DNA of 43,403 nt from Candidatus Levyibacteriota bacterium. Its GTDB lineage: Bacteria; Patescibacteriota; Microgenomatia; Levybacterales; GWA1-39-11. Both the position numbers and the translations under genes were made by a program. Under the pieces are notes generated by a model that was not told where the DNA came from, did not search any database, and saw only the letters and a program-made list of their open reading frames with translations. Shown piece after piece: positions 33,967 to 43,403 of this stretch (the stretch's first letter is position 1; each line of letters opens with the position of its first letter). Where the stretch lies: NCBI GenBank assembly GCA_030645455.1, contig JAUSNA010000062.1:1-43403 (forward strand). Reading direction: 5' to 3'.

Positions 33967-34112
33967 TTTGATGGTAAAATACCAAGGGAGAGCAAAAAGT
34001 TATAGGGATATTTGGGTTCCAGACCCACATGCTCCGCACCAAATGGTATATTTTAAAAAACCAAAAGGTTTTGTATTTTGCAAAAAAGTTCTTTTGGTTT
34101 TACGATATACGT

Positions 34113-34589
34113 ATGTTCAAATTAAAATCGTTAATTTTTATCGCGTGTATTTTACTCCCCCTCACCATCGGTTTTTTGGGTAGTTATTTCACCATTGCTT
34201 CTGTCGAAACTTGGTATAAGACGCTTGAGCAGCCATTTCTTTCCCCTCCAAATTGGGTATTTGGACCGGTTTGGACAACTCTATATATCTTGATGGGGAT
34301 ATCAAGTTTTTTGATAATAAAAAGTGGAATTAATAAAAAGAATAAGAACGCACTTCAGCTTTATAGTCTGCAAATTTTAGTCAATTTGTTGTGGTCGCTT
34401 GTATTTTTTGGAATGCATTCCATTTTGGGCGGGTTTTTAATTATCGTTATTTTGTGGGTGTTGATTTTTTTGACCATCCGAGTATTCTATAAAATTAACA
34501 AAAATGCAGGGATTTTATTAATTCCGTACCTAATATGGGTTTCTTTTGCCACCCTTCTTAATTTCTTTTTTCTCATTCTTAATAGCTAG
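34113..34589 (+). CDS. tspO: TspO/MBR family protein
   Basis: FLGSYFTIASVETWYKTLEQPFLSPPNWVFGPVWTTLYILMGISSFLI...LLWSLVFFGMHS; five TM helices. Start at ATG 34113. Confidence 0.92.
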   Translation: MFKLKSLIFIACILLPLTIGFLGSYFTIASVETWYKTLEQPFLSPPNWVFGPVWTTLYILMGISSFLIIKSGINKKNKNALQLYSLQILVNLLWSLVFFGMHSILGGFLIIVILWVLIFLTIRVFYKINKNAGILLIPYLIWVSFATLLNFFFLILNS

Positions 34590-34629
34590 CTTGAATTTTT
34601 TTCAAAATTAGTCTATTGTATTCTTCCTC

Positions 34630-36051
34630 ATGAATTTTCATAACCTCGCGATTTTGGACGTAGAAACAACAGGGGCTGCAGCGCCCTATGACCGAATAAT
34701 CGAAATAGGAGTATTGCGGATAGAAAATGGCAATGTTGTTAAAAAGTTTGAAACGCTACTTAACCCCGAAGTGCAGATTTCTCCATTCATCGAAAACCTA
34801 ACAGGAATCAGTAATTCAGATCTTACAAATGCTCCGACCTTTTCAGAAATAAAAAGCGACTTGGTAGAATTATTGGAGGGATGTGTATTTGTTGCACATA
34901 ATGCGCGGTTTGATTATTCTTTCATCAAAAATGAATTTAAAAGAATTGGTATTCCTTATTCTGCAAAACAATTATGTACCGTAAAATTATCACGACTTCT
35001 TTTTCCGCATTTCTCACATCACAATTTGGACAGCATTATAGAAAGGTTTGAAATAAATTGTGAAAGACGCCATCGGGCTTACGATGACGCAGCGGTTATA
35101 TGGGAATTCATGCAAAAAATAAAAAATGACGTGCCTTCGGAAAAAATTGAAAAAGCTTTAAAAACAATATTAAAAAAACCCTCATTACCCCCTCTTTTGA
35201 AAAAGGATCAAATCGAAAAGCTACCGCAGAAGGCGGGCGTGTATCTTTTTTTTGGAAGTAACGAGTTACCATTATATATAGGAAAGAGCATAAATATTAA
35301 GGATAGGGTACTTTCGCATTTTATAAACGATACCGATTCATCAACAGAGATGGAGATAAGTCAGCAAGTTGAGAGAATCGAGACTATAGAAACGGGGGGA
35401 GAATTAAGCGCTTTAATTTTAGAATCGGAATTGATCAAAAAAATGCAACCTATATATAATAGGAAGCTTCGTTATACAAAAAGGCTCACATATCTAAAGA
35501 AAAAAATAACAAAAGACGGATATTTTTCGGTGGAGTTATGTAATACCGAAACATTCGATATGGGAGAGATAGATGAGGTGCTCGGAATTTTTAAAAGTAG
35601 AAAGGCAGCTCTTTTGCACATTGCAAACTTAGTCAAGGAATTTTCTCTTTGCGAAAATCTCCTCGGTATTCAAAAAACAATAAAGCCTTGTTTTTCTTAT
35701 AGACTTGGTTGGTGTAAGGGGGCGTGTTCAAAAAAAGAAAATTTACAAGTATTTAACGCCCGTTTTATTTTGGCTTTTTCAAAAACCAAACTAAGGGTGT
35801 GGCCCTTTAGCGGACCAATTGTTATTAAAGAAAAAAAGGACGATGTGGGGGAGGCACTTATTTTTGACAAATGGTGCTATCTTGGAAAATATAGCGAGTA
35901 TGTATATGAAGATCGGCGCGACAACACCACTCTTTCTGATCTTGATGTATATAAAATATTACAAACTTTTTTGAAAGACCCAAGGAATTCCAAGAAAATT
36001 ACAACCCTTAAGAATTTGGAAGAGATAAATCAAATGCAAAATTTATTGTAA
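34630..36051 (+). CDS. DnaQ-like DEDDh exonuclease fused to UvrC-like GIY-YIG nuclease
   Basis: LAILDVETTGAAAPYDRIIEIGVLRI...HNARFDYSFIKNEF...HRAYDDAAVIWEF exonuclease motifs; then KAGVYLFFGSNELPLYIGKSINIKDRVLSHF GIY-YIG. Confidence 0.9.
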   Translation: MNFHNLAILDVETTGAAAPYDRIIEIGVLRIENGNVVKKFETLLNPEVQISPFIENLTGISNSDLTNAPTFSEIKSDLVELLEGCVFVAHNARFDYSFIKNEFKRIGIPYSAKQLCTVKLSRLLFPHFSHHNLDSIIERFEINCERRHRAYDDAAVIWEFMQKIKNDVPSEKIEKALKTILKKPSLPPLLKKDQIEKLPQKAGVYLFFGSNELPLYIGKSINIKDRVLSHFINDTDSSTEMEISQQVERIETIETGGELSALILESELIKKMQPIYNRKLRYTKRLTYLKKKITKDGYFSVELCNTETFDMGEIDEVLGIFKSRKAALLHIANLVKEFSLCENLLGIQKTIKPCFSYRLGWCKGACSKKENLQVFNARFILAFSKTKLRVWPFSGPIVIKEKKDDVGEALIFDKWCYLGKYSEYVYEDRRDNTTLSDLDVYKILQTFLKDPRNSKKITTLKNLEEINQMQNLL

Positions 36052-36597
36052 GACTTTGTATTTCAAAAGCAATGTCCCTTTGTCGTTAAGCTTCTCACAG
36101 GTTTTAAGTTCTAATGAAACATTAATTTCTTCATCTTGTGCTGAGCCTGCCGAAGCATCTCCCACGATTCCATTTCCGGTTCCTAATATTTTTGGTTCCA
36201 ATGTCTGCCAGAATTCCGTCACAAGTTTTTGTTTGAAAAATTCTGTATTTGTATTTGCTCCTCCCACCAAATATCCTTCGTTAAATCCCTGACTTTCCAA
36301 ACGTTTAATTAAATCGGTTGGAGACTCATTTGTAAATTCCAATTGTCCGGAAATTTTCTCGTTATCGTATTTTTCCGGAGTCCTTGTGATGATGACCCGA
36401 AGTCTTCCCTCTCTATGTTTCATGTTTTCTTTTGCCGGCTCATAAGTTCTGTTACCCATAATAATTAATTTTGCATTTTCAATAATATCCATGAAATGCT
36501 TTTGGTCTTCAGGAGAAGTCCACGTGTGGTTATCTGATTCAGTTCCTCTCGTCGTTCTTCCGTCGAGAGAAGTAACCATAACAAGTATTAATTCCAT
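36043..36597 (-). CDS. RibD C-terminal/dihydrofolate reductase-like protein
   Basis: MELILVMVTSLDGRTTRG...KLIIMGNRTYEPAKENMKHREGRLRVIITRTPEKY...GYLVGGANTNTEFF. Start at ATG 36597. Confidence 0.8.
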   Translation of the reverse strand: MELILVMVTSLDGRTTRGTESDNHTWTSPEDQKHFMDIIENAKLIIMGNRTYEPAKENMKHREGRLRVIITRTPEKYDNEKISGQLEFTNESPTDLIKRLESQGFNEGYLVGGANTNTEFFKQKLVTEFWQTLEPKILGTGNGIVGDASAGSAQDEEINVSLELKTCEKLNDKGTLLLKYKVLQ

Positions 36598-36604
36598 AGA
36601 GATA

Positions 36605-37399
36605 TTATAAGTTTTTTTTGTTTTTATTGCTTTTTTTCGACGCCTTCCTAGCAACGATAATATAATTTGATTCTCCAAATAATCTTAAAGTTGAGTCATC
36701 GATAGCTGTTACAATATTTGATAATAAATCAGAGTGATTAATTAAGCGCACAAGTTTGCCAGCTAGTGGATTAACAAAGAGTAAGTTTCTCAATATACCT
36801 TCGGAACCTTTTATTTTAATAAGAGTGAAATTATTAATTAGCAGTAGTTTTTTAAGTTGTTCAATTGAATATCTCCTGAGATGTCCAACTTTTCTGTCAA
36901 ACTCGTTTGTTAGTCCGAGTTTATATAGAGGAGCATGGATAGACGGAGTAGAGAGGATTAGAATTCCCTCTTCTCTTAAAATTTTTGAGATAGTTCTAAT
37001 TGCCAACGCATCGTCATTTATGTGTTCAATTACTTCTGTAAAGATAACCATATCGTAGGCTTTTTTGGGTAAATTAGTTTTTGGGAAATTTTCTTTAATA
37101 AATTTAACGTTCTTGAGATTTAGTTTGCTTGCCCCCTTTTTACAAGCTTGTATTGCATTCCCAGAGATATCAAGTCCAGTAACGGAATACCCTTTGTTAG
37201 CAAGATATAGAGAAATGGAACCAGAACCACATCCGATGTCTAGGATTCTAACTGTGTTTTTGCCTAGATGTTCATTTATGTATCTGAGCAGATGTCTATA
37301 GGTGAAATTACTATTTCTAATAATTTTAAAATTGGGTTTCACTCCCGAATGATATAGTTGATGGACTTTATATGTATTTTGCATATTTCCTATTGACAA
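36605..37399 (-). CDS. Class I SAM-dependent methyltransferase
   Basis: VRILDIGCGSGSISLYLANKGYSVTGLDISGNAIQACKKG...YDMVIFTEVIEHINDDALAIRTISKILREEGILILSTPS. Confidence 0.9.
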   Translation of the reverse strand: MSIGNMQNTYKVHQLYHSGVKPNFKIIRNSNFTYRHLLRYINEHLGKNTVRILDIGCGSGSISLYLANKGYSVTGLDISGNAIQACKKGASKLNLKNVKFIKENFPKTNLPKKAYDMVIFTEVIEHINDDALAIRTISKILREEGILILSTPSIHAPLYKLGLTNEFDRKVGHLRRYSIEQLKKLLLINNFTLIKIKGSEGILRNLLFVNPLAGKLVRLINHSDLLSNIVTAIDDSTLRLFGESNYIIVARKASKKSNKNKKNL

Positions 37400-37425
37400 A
37401 TAATTATGCTTGTTGATTATATAAT

Positions 37426-39240
37426 ATGTATATGAGAAAAATTGCCCTGTTTTTCTTAATCGGATTTATTTATTTGGTATTTCCCAGAACATCGTTCGCA
37501 GCTTTAATTTTTGAAGATAATTTCGATCAATATTCCAATGGTAGTTTCCCTTCGAAATGGAGTGTATATAATAGTACATGCAATCCTATTTGGAAGGTAG
37601 AAACTGGAATTTTAAAAATAAAGAACGCGCCAGGATGTGTTACTCACTTAATTCCCAACACGTCAAACTGGCAAACCCCGTTGGATGATTACGTTGCCGA
37701 GTTTGATGTAAGGTTTATTAGTGGAATTGATAGGCACGTTTCCTACAGAATAAACCCAAACATACCATTTATTCGTGTGCTTCACTTTATTATACCTTCT
37801 GGTTTTGCGCTTGATACTGATAACCAAAACTACTTAACAAACATCGTTAAAGGTTATCAGAATAACGTTACATATCATTTTAAAGTTATAGTGACTAGTG
37901 AAAGAATTACAATTTACGAGTCGAACGGAAATACTGCGGATTTAGTCCTTACTAGAGATATATTCTTTACGAACCCCCTTCCTCCCGGGATGATAGGTTT
38001 GGGAAGTTCTCCTGGTGGTGGGAGTGGTATGACAGAGACTTGGTTTGATAATGTTAAGGTTACAACAATCGACAACTCTCTAGATGTTCCTCTTCTCAAG
38101 CAAACAGATCCATTATGGGCGGATGATATTTATGATTCCGCAGGCCTATGGACGACAGAGTCGCCAACCATAGGTAGGTGGGGGTGCGCAATTACTTCCG
38201 CTGCAATGGTTTTGAATTACCACAAGATCAATAAATTGCCTGATGGGACTTTGCTTAACCCAGGTACACTGAATTCATATCTGAAATCTACACCTGACGG
38301 ATATGTTAGAAACGGTTTGACTAATTGGCAGGCAATTACTGTAATGGCGACAAATGCAAAGCCTCAAAATCCATATTTTAATTTCAACTCTCTAGAATTT
38401 GCTTGGGGGAATGATAATCTTTCTGATCTGCAGGGCGATATAGATAATAATATCCCAAATATTTTAGAAGTAGATATGCCAAATGGTGGATCACATTTTG
38501 TTGTAGCAAGGGGAGTGGATGATGAGGAAGTCATTATAAATGATCCCGCTTTTGATCGTACTGATCTTGCTGAATATAGCAATTCTTATAAATCAACCAG
38601 AAGATTTGTTCCTTCAAATTCGGACTTGTCTTACATGATGTTTGTGGTCGATCCGCAGGTGGATATTTCTTTGAAAGATGGGCTTGGAAATACTATCGGG
38701 AATGTAGCTATGGAAAGCCCAATCGAGGATCCTTTAGGATTGCTTAACAATTCAAGTGGTCCGCTTAAGGTTGTTCATTTCAGCAAACCAGAAACGGACA
38801 ATTTTGTAGTTGAGATATCTTCGACTTCAACAAATGTATATCAACTAGACGGATATGTGTATGATGAAAATGGAGAGGTAAAACTATTTTCGAACAAGGG
38901 ATTTGTAAATTCTGGTAATTCGGATATGTTTGGGATAGATTTTGATAAATCGAATATCAATAACATTTCAATAAATAATCCGCAGAATACCTTGCAATCG
39001 TTAATAAGTGATTTGGATATTCTGATGCAGCTTGGTCATTTTACTAATAACGGTTCATATATTTCTATAAGAAATATACTTAATAATTCCCAGAGAATGC
39101 TTTTGGAAAATCCAAATGTATCAAAGAGACTTCTTGTCAACTTGAAGAAAATATTGATGGATGGGGAAAAAGACGGTATCGATGAGTTCGCAAGTCAGTA
39201 TCTTGTTGAGCAAATTACTCTTCTTCTTTCCGCATTATAA
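37426..39240 (+). CDS. Secreted protein with LamG/concanavalin-like N-terminal domain and C39-like cysteine peptidase domain
   Basis: Signal peptide; DVPLLKQTDPLWADDIYD...GRWGCAITSAAMVLNYHKI and later GGSHFVVARGVDDEEVIINDPA, as in peptidase_C39_2. Confidence 0.78.
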   Translation: MYMRKIALFFLIGFIYLVFPRTSFAALIFEDNFDQYSNGSFPSKWSVYNSTCNPIWKVETGILKIKNAPGCVTHLIPNTSNWQTPLDDYVAEFDVRFISGIDRHVSYRINPNIPFIRVLHFIIPSGFALDTDNQNYLTNIVKGYQNNVTYHFKVIVTSERITIYESNGNTADLVLTRDIFFTNPLPPGMIGLGSSPGGGSGMTETWFDNVKVTTIDNSLDVPLLKQTDPLWADDIYDSAGLWTTESPTIGRWGCAITSAAMVLNYHKINKLPDGTLLNPGTLNSYLKSTPDGYVRNGLTNWQAITVMATNAKPQNPYFNFNSLEFAWGNDNLSDLQGDIDNNIPNILEVDMPNGGSHFVVARGVDDEEVIINDPAFDRTDLAEYSNSYKSTRRFVPSNSDLSYMMFVVDPQVDISLKDGLGNTIGNVAMESPIEDPLGLLNNSSGPLKVVHFSKPETDNFVVEISSTSTNVYQLDGYVYDENGEVKLFSNKGFVNSGNSDMFGIDFDKSNINNISINNPQNTLQSLISDLDILMQLGHFTNNGSYISIRNILNNSQRMLLENPNVSKRLLVNLKKILMDGEKDGIDEFASQYLVEQITLLLSAL

Positions 39241-39243
39241 TTA

Positions 39244-39909
39244 TTATTTATAGTTTTTCAAAACTTCTGCAAGGGGGATGGGGTCGCTTATAAACACTTT
39301 GTATTCGTATTTACATGGGCAACTTATTGGTGATATAAATTCTTTAGATTCAACAAAGGATCGAATACTGTAATCAAAAACTACTATTTGGATGCTGGAA
39401 CCGACAGTTTTCAGTTGTCCATGAATTCCGCCAACCGGTCCATCTGCAGCAACCCCTTTAATAGTCTTAGTTTGATCAATTTTAATGTCATAGCCCCATC
39501 CATTTTTATCAAGTAGCTTCTCATAATAATCTCTGAAGTCTTGAGATTTATCTCGTTCCGCGTCGGAGTTAAACTCTATAGTGCTTATCCACTCTTTACC
39601 TGCTATATTGATATTTTGAATCGGATTCCCAAATCTGGTATACAAGAGGGTGTCTTTGTTTGAGTTCTGAATAGATTCCCGATCATTGCTATCAACTACT
39701 CTCCAGGGAAGATATGGGGCAACCTCCGGTGGAAGGATTGATGTGGAAGGGGTTAGGCTTGGAGTAGGGCTTTGTAACTTTTCATCTTTTTGAGGAGTGT
39801 CAGTTTGTTGTTGGAGGTTTTGTCTAAGCTTTAGCAAAATAACAACCAACTCGAGAATTAAAATTATCAAAAGAACAATGTTTAGAACAATTAAAAACTT
39901 TCTTTTCAT
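39244..39909 (-). CDS. Membrane-anchored hypothetical protein (paralogue A)
   Basis: N-terminal TM; shares KTIKGVAADGP, CPC and C-terminal VFxSxPxPxxxxLxNY with the adjacent ORF. Confidence 0.7.
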   Translation of the reverse strand: MKRKFLIVLNIVLLIILILELVVILLKLRQNLQQQTDTPQKDEKLQSPTPSLTPSTSILPPEVAPYLPWRVVDSNDRESIQNSNKDTLLYTRFGNPIQNINIAGKEWISTIEFNSDAERDKSQDFRDYYEKLLDKNGWGYDIKIDQTKTIKGVAADGPVGGIHGQLKTVGSSIQIVVFDYSIRSFVESKEFISPISCPCKYEYKVFISDPIPLAEVLKNYK

Positions 39910-39915
39910 AATTTA

Positions 39916-40539
39916 TTATATCTCTTTTTCATAGTTTTCCAATATTGTTGATATTGGCAGTGGGTTGCTAACAAAAACACGAACAATCGTAGTGCACGGA
40001 CAAGTATGGGTATCGGTTTGGGCTGTCAATACAAAAACCCGGACACCACCCCCTTCTTGTTTGACAAATGCCAATAGATTTCCGAGCGGGCCGTCAGCAG
40101 CAACCCCCTTAATGGTCTTGCCTTCAGCAATATCACTTGTATAATTCCAGCCATCTTTCGAGAGTGCATCAAGATAATGCGGGATAGGGCTCTTAGCGGA
40201 TTTTAGATCTTCAGTCGTATCGAAAACTTGAATGCTTATCCACTCATTTCCTGAAAGGGAAATTCCAGTGATTAATTCCCCTTTTTTAGTATGAAGAAAT
40301 GAATTTTTCTCTATACTTGCGATCGATTGCGGGTCAGTAATAAGCGCAGTTTTCCAACTCAGCCAGTCAGGTGCATAGGGAGGTTGTGGGTTTGGCGCAG
40401 TTGTAGGATCTGGAAAAAGGGAAGCTGTTGAAATAACGGTTGGTTTTGGGCTCAATAATCCATTTACAATAAACGCGACTTCATTTATAAGAACTATTGA
40501 TAGAATGACAATGAGTGTAATTAGTGATTTTCGTCTCAT
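39916..40539 (-). CDS. Membrane-anchored hypothetical protein (paralogue B)
   Basis: N-terminal TM; tandem paralogue of 39244-39909. Confidence 0.7.
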   Translation of the reverse strand: MRRKSLITLIVILSIVLINEVAFIVNGLLSPKPTVISTASLFPDPTTAPNPQPPYAPDWLSWKTALITDPQSIASIEKNSFLHTKKGELITGISLSGNEWISIQVFDTTEDLKSAKSPIPHYLDALSKDGWNYTSDIAEGKTIKGVAADGPLGNLLAFVKQEGGGVRVFVLTAQTDTHTCPCTTIVRVFVSNPLPISTILENYEKEI

Positions 40540-40607
40540 ATTTATATAATATCATCTACCTTTAGTGCTCTTCCAATCGACTATCAAAATCTGCAATAAT
40601 ATTAACT

Positions 40608-41447
40608 ATGGATAAGTTTTATGTCATCAAAAAGTCTGGCGAGAGGGAGGAGTATGACGAAGAAAAAGTGCGCCGCTCAATGAATAGAGTTGGTGTGCCC
40701 GATAATATTAAGTCTGAGGTTCTATCTCACATAAAGGAGAAATTTGAGAACAACCAGATGACAACTGATGATATTTTTAGGCATATTCTTGAATTTTTGG
40801 AACCTCGGGATAGAAAATCCTCTCTTCGTTTTAATTTAAGACAGGCAATTTTTGATCTAGGTCCTACAGGATTTCCTTTTGAACAATATCTGGCACAGAT
40901 TTTTAAGACTATGGATTATAAGGTTAGTACGAATAACATTATGAATGGCGATTGCGTAAGGCATGAAATAGATTTGTTGATAGAAAAAGAAGGACACCGA
41001 GAAATTGTGGAAGTAAAATTTCACAATCATCACGTTGTCAAGACAGACGTGCAGGTAGCACTTTACACTTACGCCCGGTTTTTGGATGTTAAAGAAAAAA
41101 ACGACATTGATAATGTTTGGCTAGTTACGAACACAAAGCTTACTTCTGATGCAATTTCATATGCCAACTGCAAAGGAATGCCTGTTATTGCTTGGAATTA
41201 TCCGGAAAAAGGTAACCTGCAGGATTTGGTTGAAGATCCCCAGATGTATCCGATAACGTTGCTTTCTTCGTTGTCGGAGTCCGAGAAAAAAAGGTTGATC
41301 GAAAAAAACGTAGTATTTTGTAGGGATCTATTTACAAAATCTGACGCAGAGCTTGCAGATCCTTTGATCAGAAATCAAAGTCTTCAGAAGGCCCGTGAAG
41401 ATGCGCTATTGGTCTGCCCTCTTCCATCTCCCAAAAGATCAGAATAA
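40608..41447 (+). CDS. ATP-cone domain fused to PD-(D/E)XK restriction-endonuclease-like domain
   Basis: YVIKKSGEREEYDEEKVRRSMNRVGVP ATP-cone; EIDLLIEKEGHREIVEVKFHNHHVVKTDVQVALYTYARF nuclease core. Confidence 0.8.
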   Translation: MDKFYVIKKSGEREEYDEEKVRRSMNRVGVPDNIKSEVLSHIKEKFENNQMTTDDIFRHILEFLEPRDRKSSLRFNLRQAIFDLGPTGFPFEQYLAQIFKTMDYKVSTNNIMNGDCVRHEIDLLIEKEGHREIVEVKFHNHHVVKTDVQVALYTYARFLDVKEKNDIDNVWLVTNTKLTSDAISYANCKGMPVIAWNYPEKGNLQDLVEDPQMYPITLLSSLSESEKKRLIEKNVVFCRDLFTKSDAELADPLIRNQSLQKAREDALLVCPLPSPKRSE

Positions 41448-41517
41448 AATCCAAATATTTATTGTTGCGATAACGTATTTTATTTGGTAAAGTTAATTCC
41501 CGAAGGTCCTAAGTTTG

Positions 41518-42486
41518 ATGAAAAATACAAAGTCGACATTATCGGGGAAGTTTTACTCTGCAGACATAATCTCACTTGATCAATTCGATCCTGTAACTCT
41601 CAAAAAATTGTTTTCGCTCGTTCCCAAAATGGCATCAATTGCTAAAAATGCGCAGCCATCTAAATTGTTATCCGGAAAAATCGTGACCCTTCTTTTTTAC
41701 GAACCATCAAGTAGAACTTTTGCATCTTTTGCGGGGGCGATAAAGCAGCTTGGTGGGGAAACAATTGATATTCTAAATCCGTTGCAATTCTCCTCTGTCT
41801 CAAAAGGAGAAAATTTTGAAGATACAATACGTGTCTTTGAGGCGTATTGTGACGCAATTATTATTCGTCATCCGGAGATAGGAACTGCAAAAAAAGCAGC
41901 CTTAATCGCAGCATCGGTGCCAATAATTAATGCCGGAGATGGGAATGGTGAGCATCCTACCCAGGCGCTACTTGATCTTTATACAATTTATGAAAAATAC
42001 AAAAAACTAGATGGTCTTACCGGTGTTATGGCGGGTGACCCGCTTAATAGCCGCACAATCCATTCATTAATAAAGGGATTGTCATTGTATAAAAATAACA
42101 CAATATATTTGCTGTCTCCCAAAGAGTTGAGGCTCAACCGTGATGATTTTAATTCATATACAGAAAAAGGGGTAAAGCTTATAGAAATTTACAGTGAAAA
42201 AGAAATTCCAAAAAACGCTAACTTTTGGTATTGGACGCGTGTTCAAAAAGAAAGATTCAAAGACAAAAAAACATACGAAAAGGTAAAAGACAGTTTTTAT
42301 TTGACGTCAAATCTTATCAAGAATTTTGCAGGGAAAGATACAATACTTATGGATCCGCTTCCAAGAGTAGGCAACATAGATATGTCAGTAGACCAAGATC
42401 CAAGAGCCCTATATTTAAGAAATCAAATTAGGAATGGCATGTATGTGAGAATGGCTCTTCTCTCTCTCATTTTGAATAAAAAATAA
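41518..42486 (+). CDS. pyrB: Aspartate carbamoyltransferase catalytic subunit
   Basis: LLFYEPSSRTFASFAGAIKQLGGE, IIRHPEIGTAKKAA, NAGDGNGEHPTQALLDLYTI, DPLPRVGNID. Confidence 0.93.
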   Translation: MKNTKSTLSGKFYSADIISLDQFDPVTLKKLFSLVPKMASIAKNAQPSKLLSGKIVTLLFYEPSSRTFASFAGAIKQLGGETIDILNPLQFSSVSKGENFEDTIRVFEAYCDAIIIRHPEIGTAKKAALIAASVPIINAGDGNGEHPTQALLDLYTIYEKYKKLDGLTGVMAGDPLNSRTIHSLIKGLSLYKNNTIYLLSPKELRLNRDDFNSYTEKGVKLIEIYSEKEIPKNANFWYWTRVQKERFKDKKTYEKVKDSFYLTSNLIKNFAGKDTILMDPLPRVGNIDMSVDQDPRALYLRNQIRNGMYVRMALLSLILNKK

Positions 42487-42489
42487 ATA

Positions 42490-43403
42490 ATGGTAACCGG
42501 AAAATTAGTACTATTCGATGGAACTACTTTTTCGGGATCTTCATTCGGAAAAGAGATAAGTACCTCAGGAGAAGTTGTTTTTACCACGGGGATGGTTGGA
42601 TACGTTGAGGCATTGACAGACCCTTCGTACGCAGGACAGATATTGGTTTTTACATATCCTCTTATTGGTAACTATGGAGTTCCCGATAGCAAATATTTTG
42701 AGTCAGAAAAAATACATGCTAGAGCAGTTATTGTTTGTAACTATACTGACACTCCTTCACATCATGCCAGTAAGTTAAGCTTTGGAGAGTGGCTAGAGAA
42801 AGAGGGAGTTGCAGGTCTTGAAATATCTGACACAAGATTTATTACACAAAAATTAAGAACTTCTGGTTCAATGCTCGGTAAAATTGAGATAGGTGTGAAT
42901 GGTAGAAATATCAAACTATTCGACCCGAATAAAGTTAATCTTGTCTCCCAGGTTTCAACTAAAGACGTAACTGTTAGGGGTAGTGGAAAGAAAAAAATAG
43001 TACTCATTGATTGCGGTTCAAAGAGGAATATTGAAAGATCCTTATTAAAAAGAGGCGTCCAGGTGACAACCGTTCCTTGGGATTATGACATATTTGATAA
43101 GAACATTTCCTGTGATGGAATTTTGATTTCAAACGGCCCCGGAGATCCCAAAATGGCGACAAAAACGATTGAAATTATAAAAAAAGCTCTTTCAAAAAAA
43201 ATTCCGACATTCGGAATTTGTCTCGGCAATCAGCTACTGGCACTTGCTGCAGGAGGTGATACCTTTAAGTTGAAGTATGGTCACAGGAGTCAAAACCAAC
43301 CCTGTATTTTAGAAGGGGGAAAGCGATGCTATATTACAACACAAAATCATGGATATGCTGTGGGGAAAATCCCTCCCGGTTATAAAGAATGGTTTACAAA
43401 CGC
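42490..43403 (+). CDS. carA: Carbamoyl-phosphate synthase small subunit (partial, runs off the right edge)
   Basis: MVTGKLVLFDGTTFSGSSFGKEISTSGEVVFTTGMVGYVEALTDPSYAGQILVFTYPLIGNYGVPDSKYF...SNGPGDPKMATKTIE...TFGICLGNQLLALAAGGDTFKLKYGHRSQNQPC. Absent from the ORF track because it is truncated. Confidence 0.95.
   Translation, partial: MVTGKLVLFDGTTFSGSSFGKEISTSGEVVFTTGMVGYVEALTDPSYAGQILVFTYPLIGNYGVPDSKYFESEKIHARAVIVCNYTDTPSHHASKLSFGEWLEKEGVAGLEISDTRFITQKLRTSGSMLGKIEIGVNGRNIKLFDPNKVNLVSQVSTKDVTVRGSGKKKIVLIDCGSKRNIERSLLKRGVQVTTVPWDYDIFDKNISCDGILISNGPGDPKMATKTIEIIKKALSKKIPTFGICLGNQLLALAAGGDTFKLKYGHRSQNQPCILEGGKRCYITTQNHGYAVGKIPPGYKEWFTN

Noticed and set aside
33965-34041. Complete tRNA gene ending at GGGTTCCAGACCCACATGCTCCGCACCA
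   Set aside because: The 3' part looks T-arm/acceptor-like, but no matching 5' acceptor (GGAGCAT) or anticodon arm could be found upstream; kept only as a low-interest scar hypothesis.
1-43403. CRISPR array or cas genes
   Set aside because: No regularly spaced repeats or Cas-like proteins seen; short AT repeats at 12.2 kb are too few and too close together.

Overview
This 43.4 kb AT-rich window looks like a chromosomal segment of a Candidate Phyla Radiation (Patescibacteria)-type bacterium; that taxonomic call is inferred from gene style and content only. Main contents: (1) a type IV secretion/conjugation-like envelope locus with four VirB2/TrbC-like two-TM proteins, a VirB6/TrbL-like polytopic protein, giant coiled-coil proteins and an unusual P-loop ATPase + OmpR-type wHTH regulator; (2) a cobalamin/ribonucleotide-reductase island, nrdR - nrdJ - [cobalamin riboswitch] - PduO-type adenosyltransferase - [second cobalamin riboswitch] - uncharacterised 426-aa zinc-ribbon protein, with a tandem NrdR-box promoter in front; (3) a putative ~4.85 kb serine-recombinase element inserted at the 3' end of a tmRNA (ssrA) gene next to smpB, carrying a RelE-like TA module; (4) a PP2C-like/beta-propeller protein, a bacterial-PH-like protein, SpoIID and a VirD4/VirB4-like ATPase; (5) three tRNAs, tRNA-Ile(UAU), tRNA-Ser(GCU) and tRNA-Ser(UGA), with a frameshifted GIY-YIG gene and a REP-like palindrome around the Ser tRNAs; (6) housekeeping/accessory genes including TspO, a DnaQ-UvrC-like fusion, a RibD/DHFR-like protein, a methyltransferase, a C39-like peptidase, an ATP-cone/PD-(D/E)XK protein, pyrB and partial carA. 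No CRISPR array or rRNA was seen. All family assignments are from reading motifs by eye; no database searches were run.
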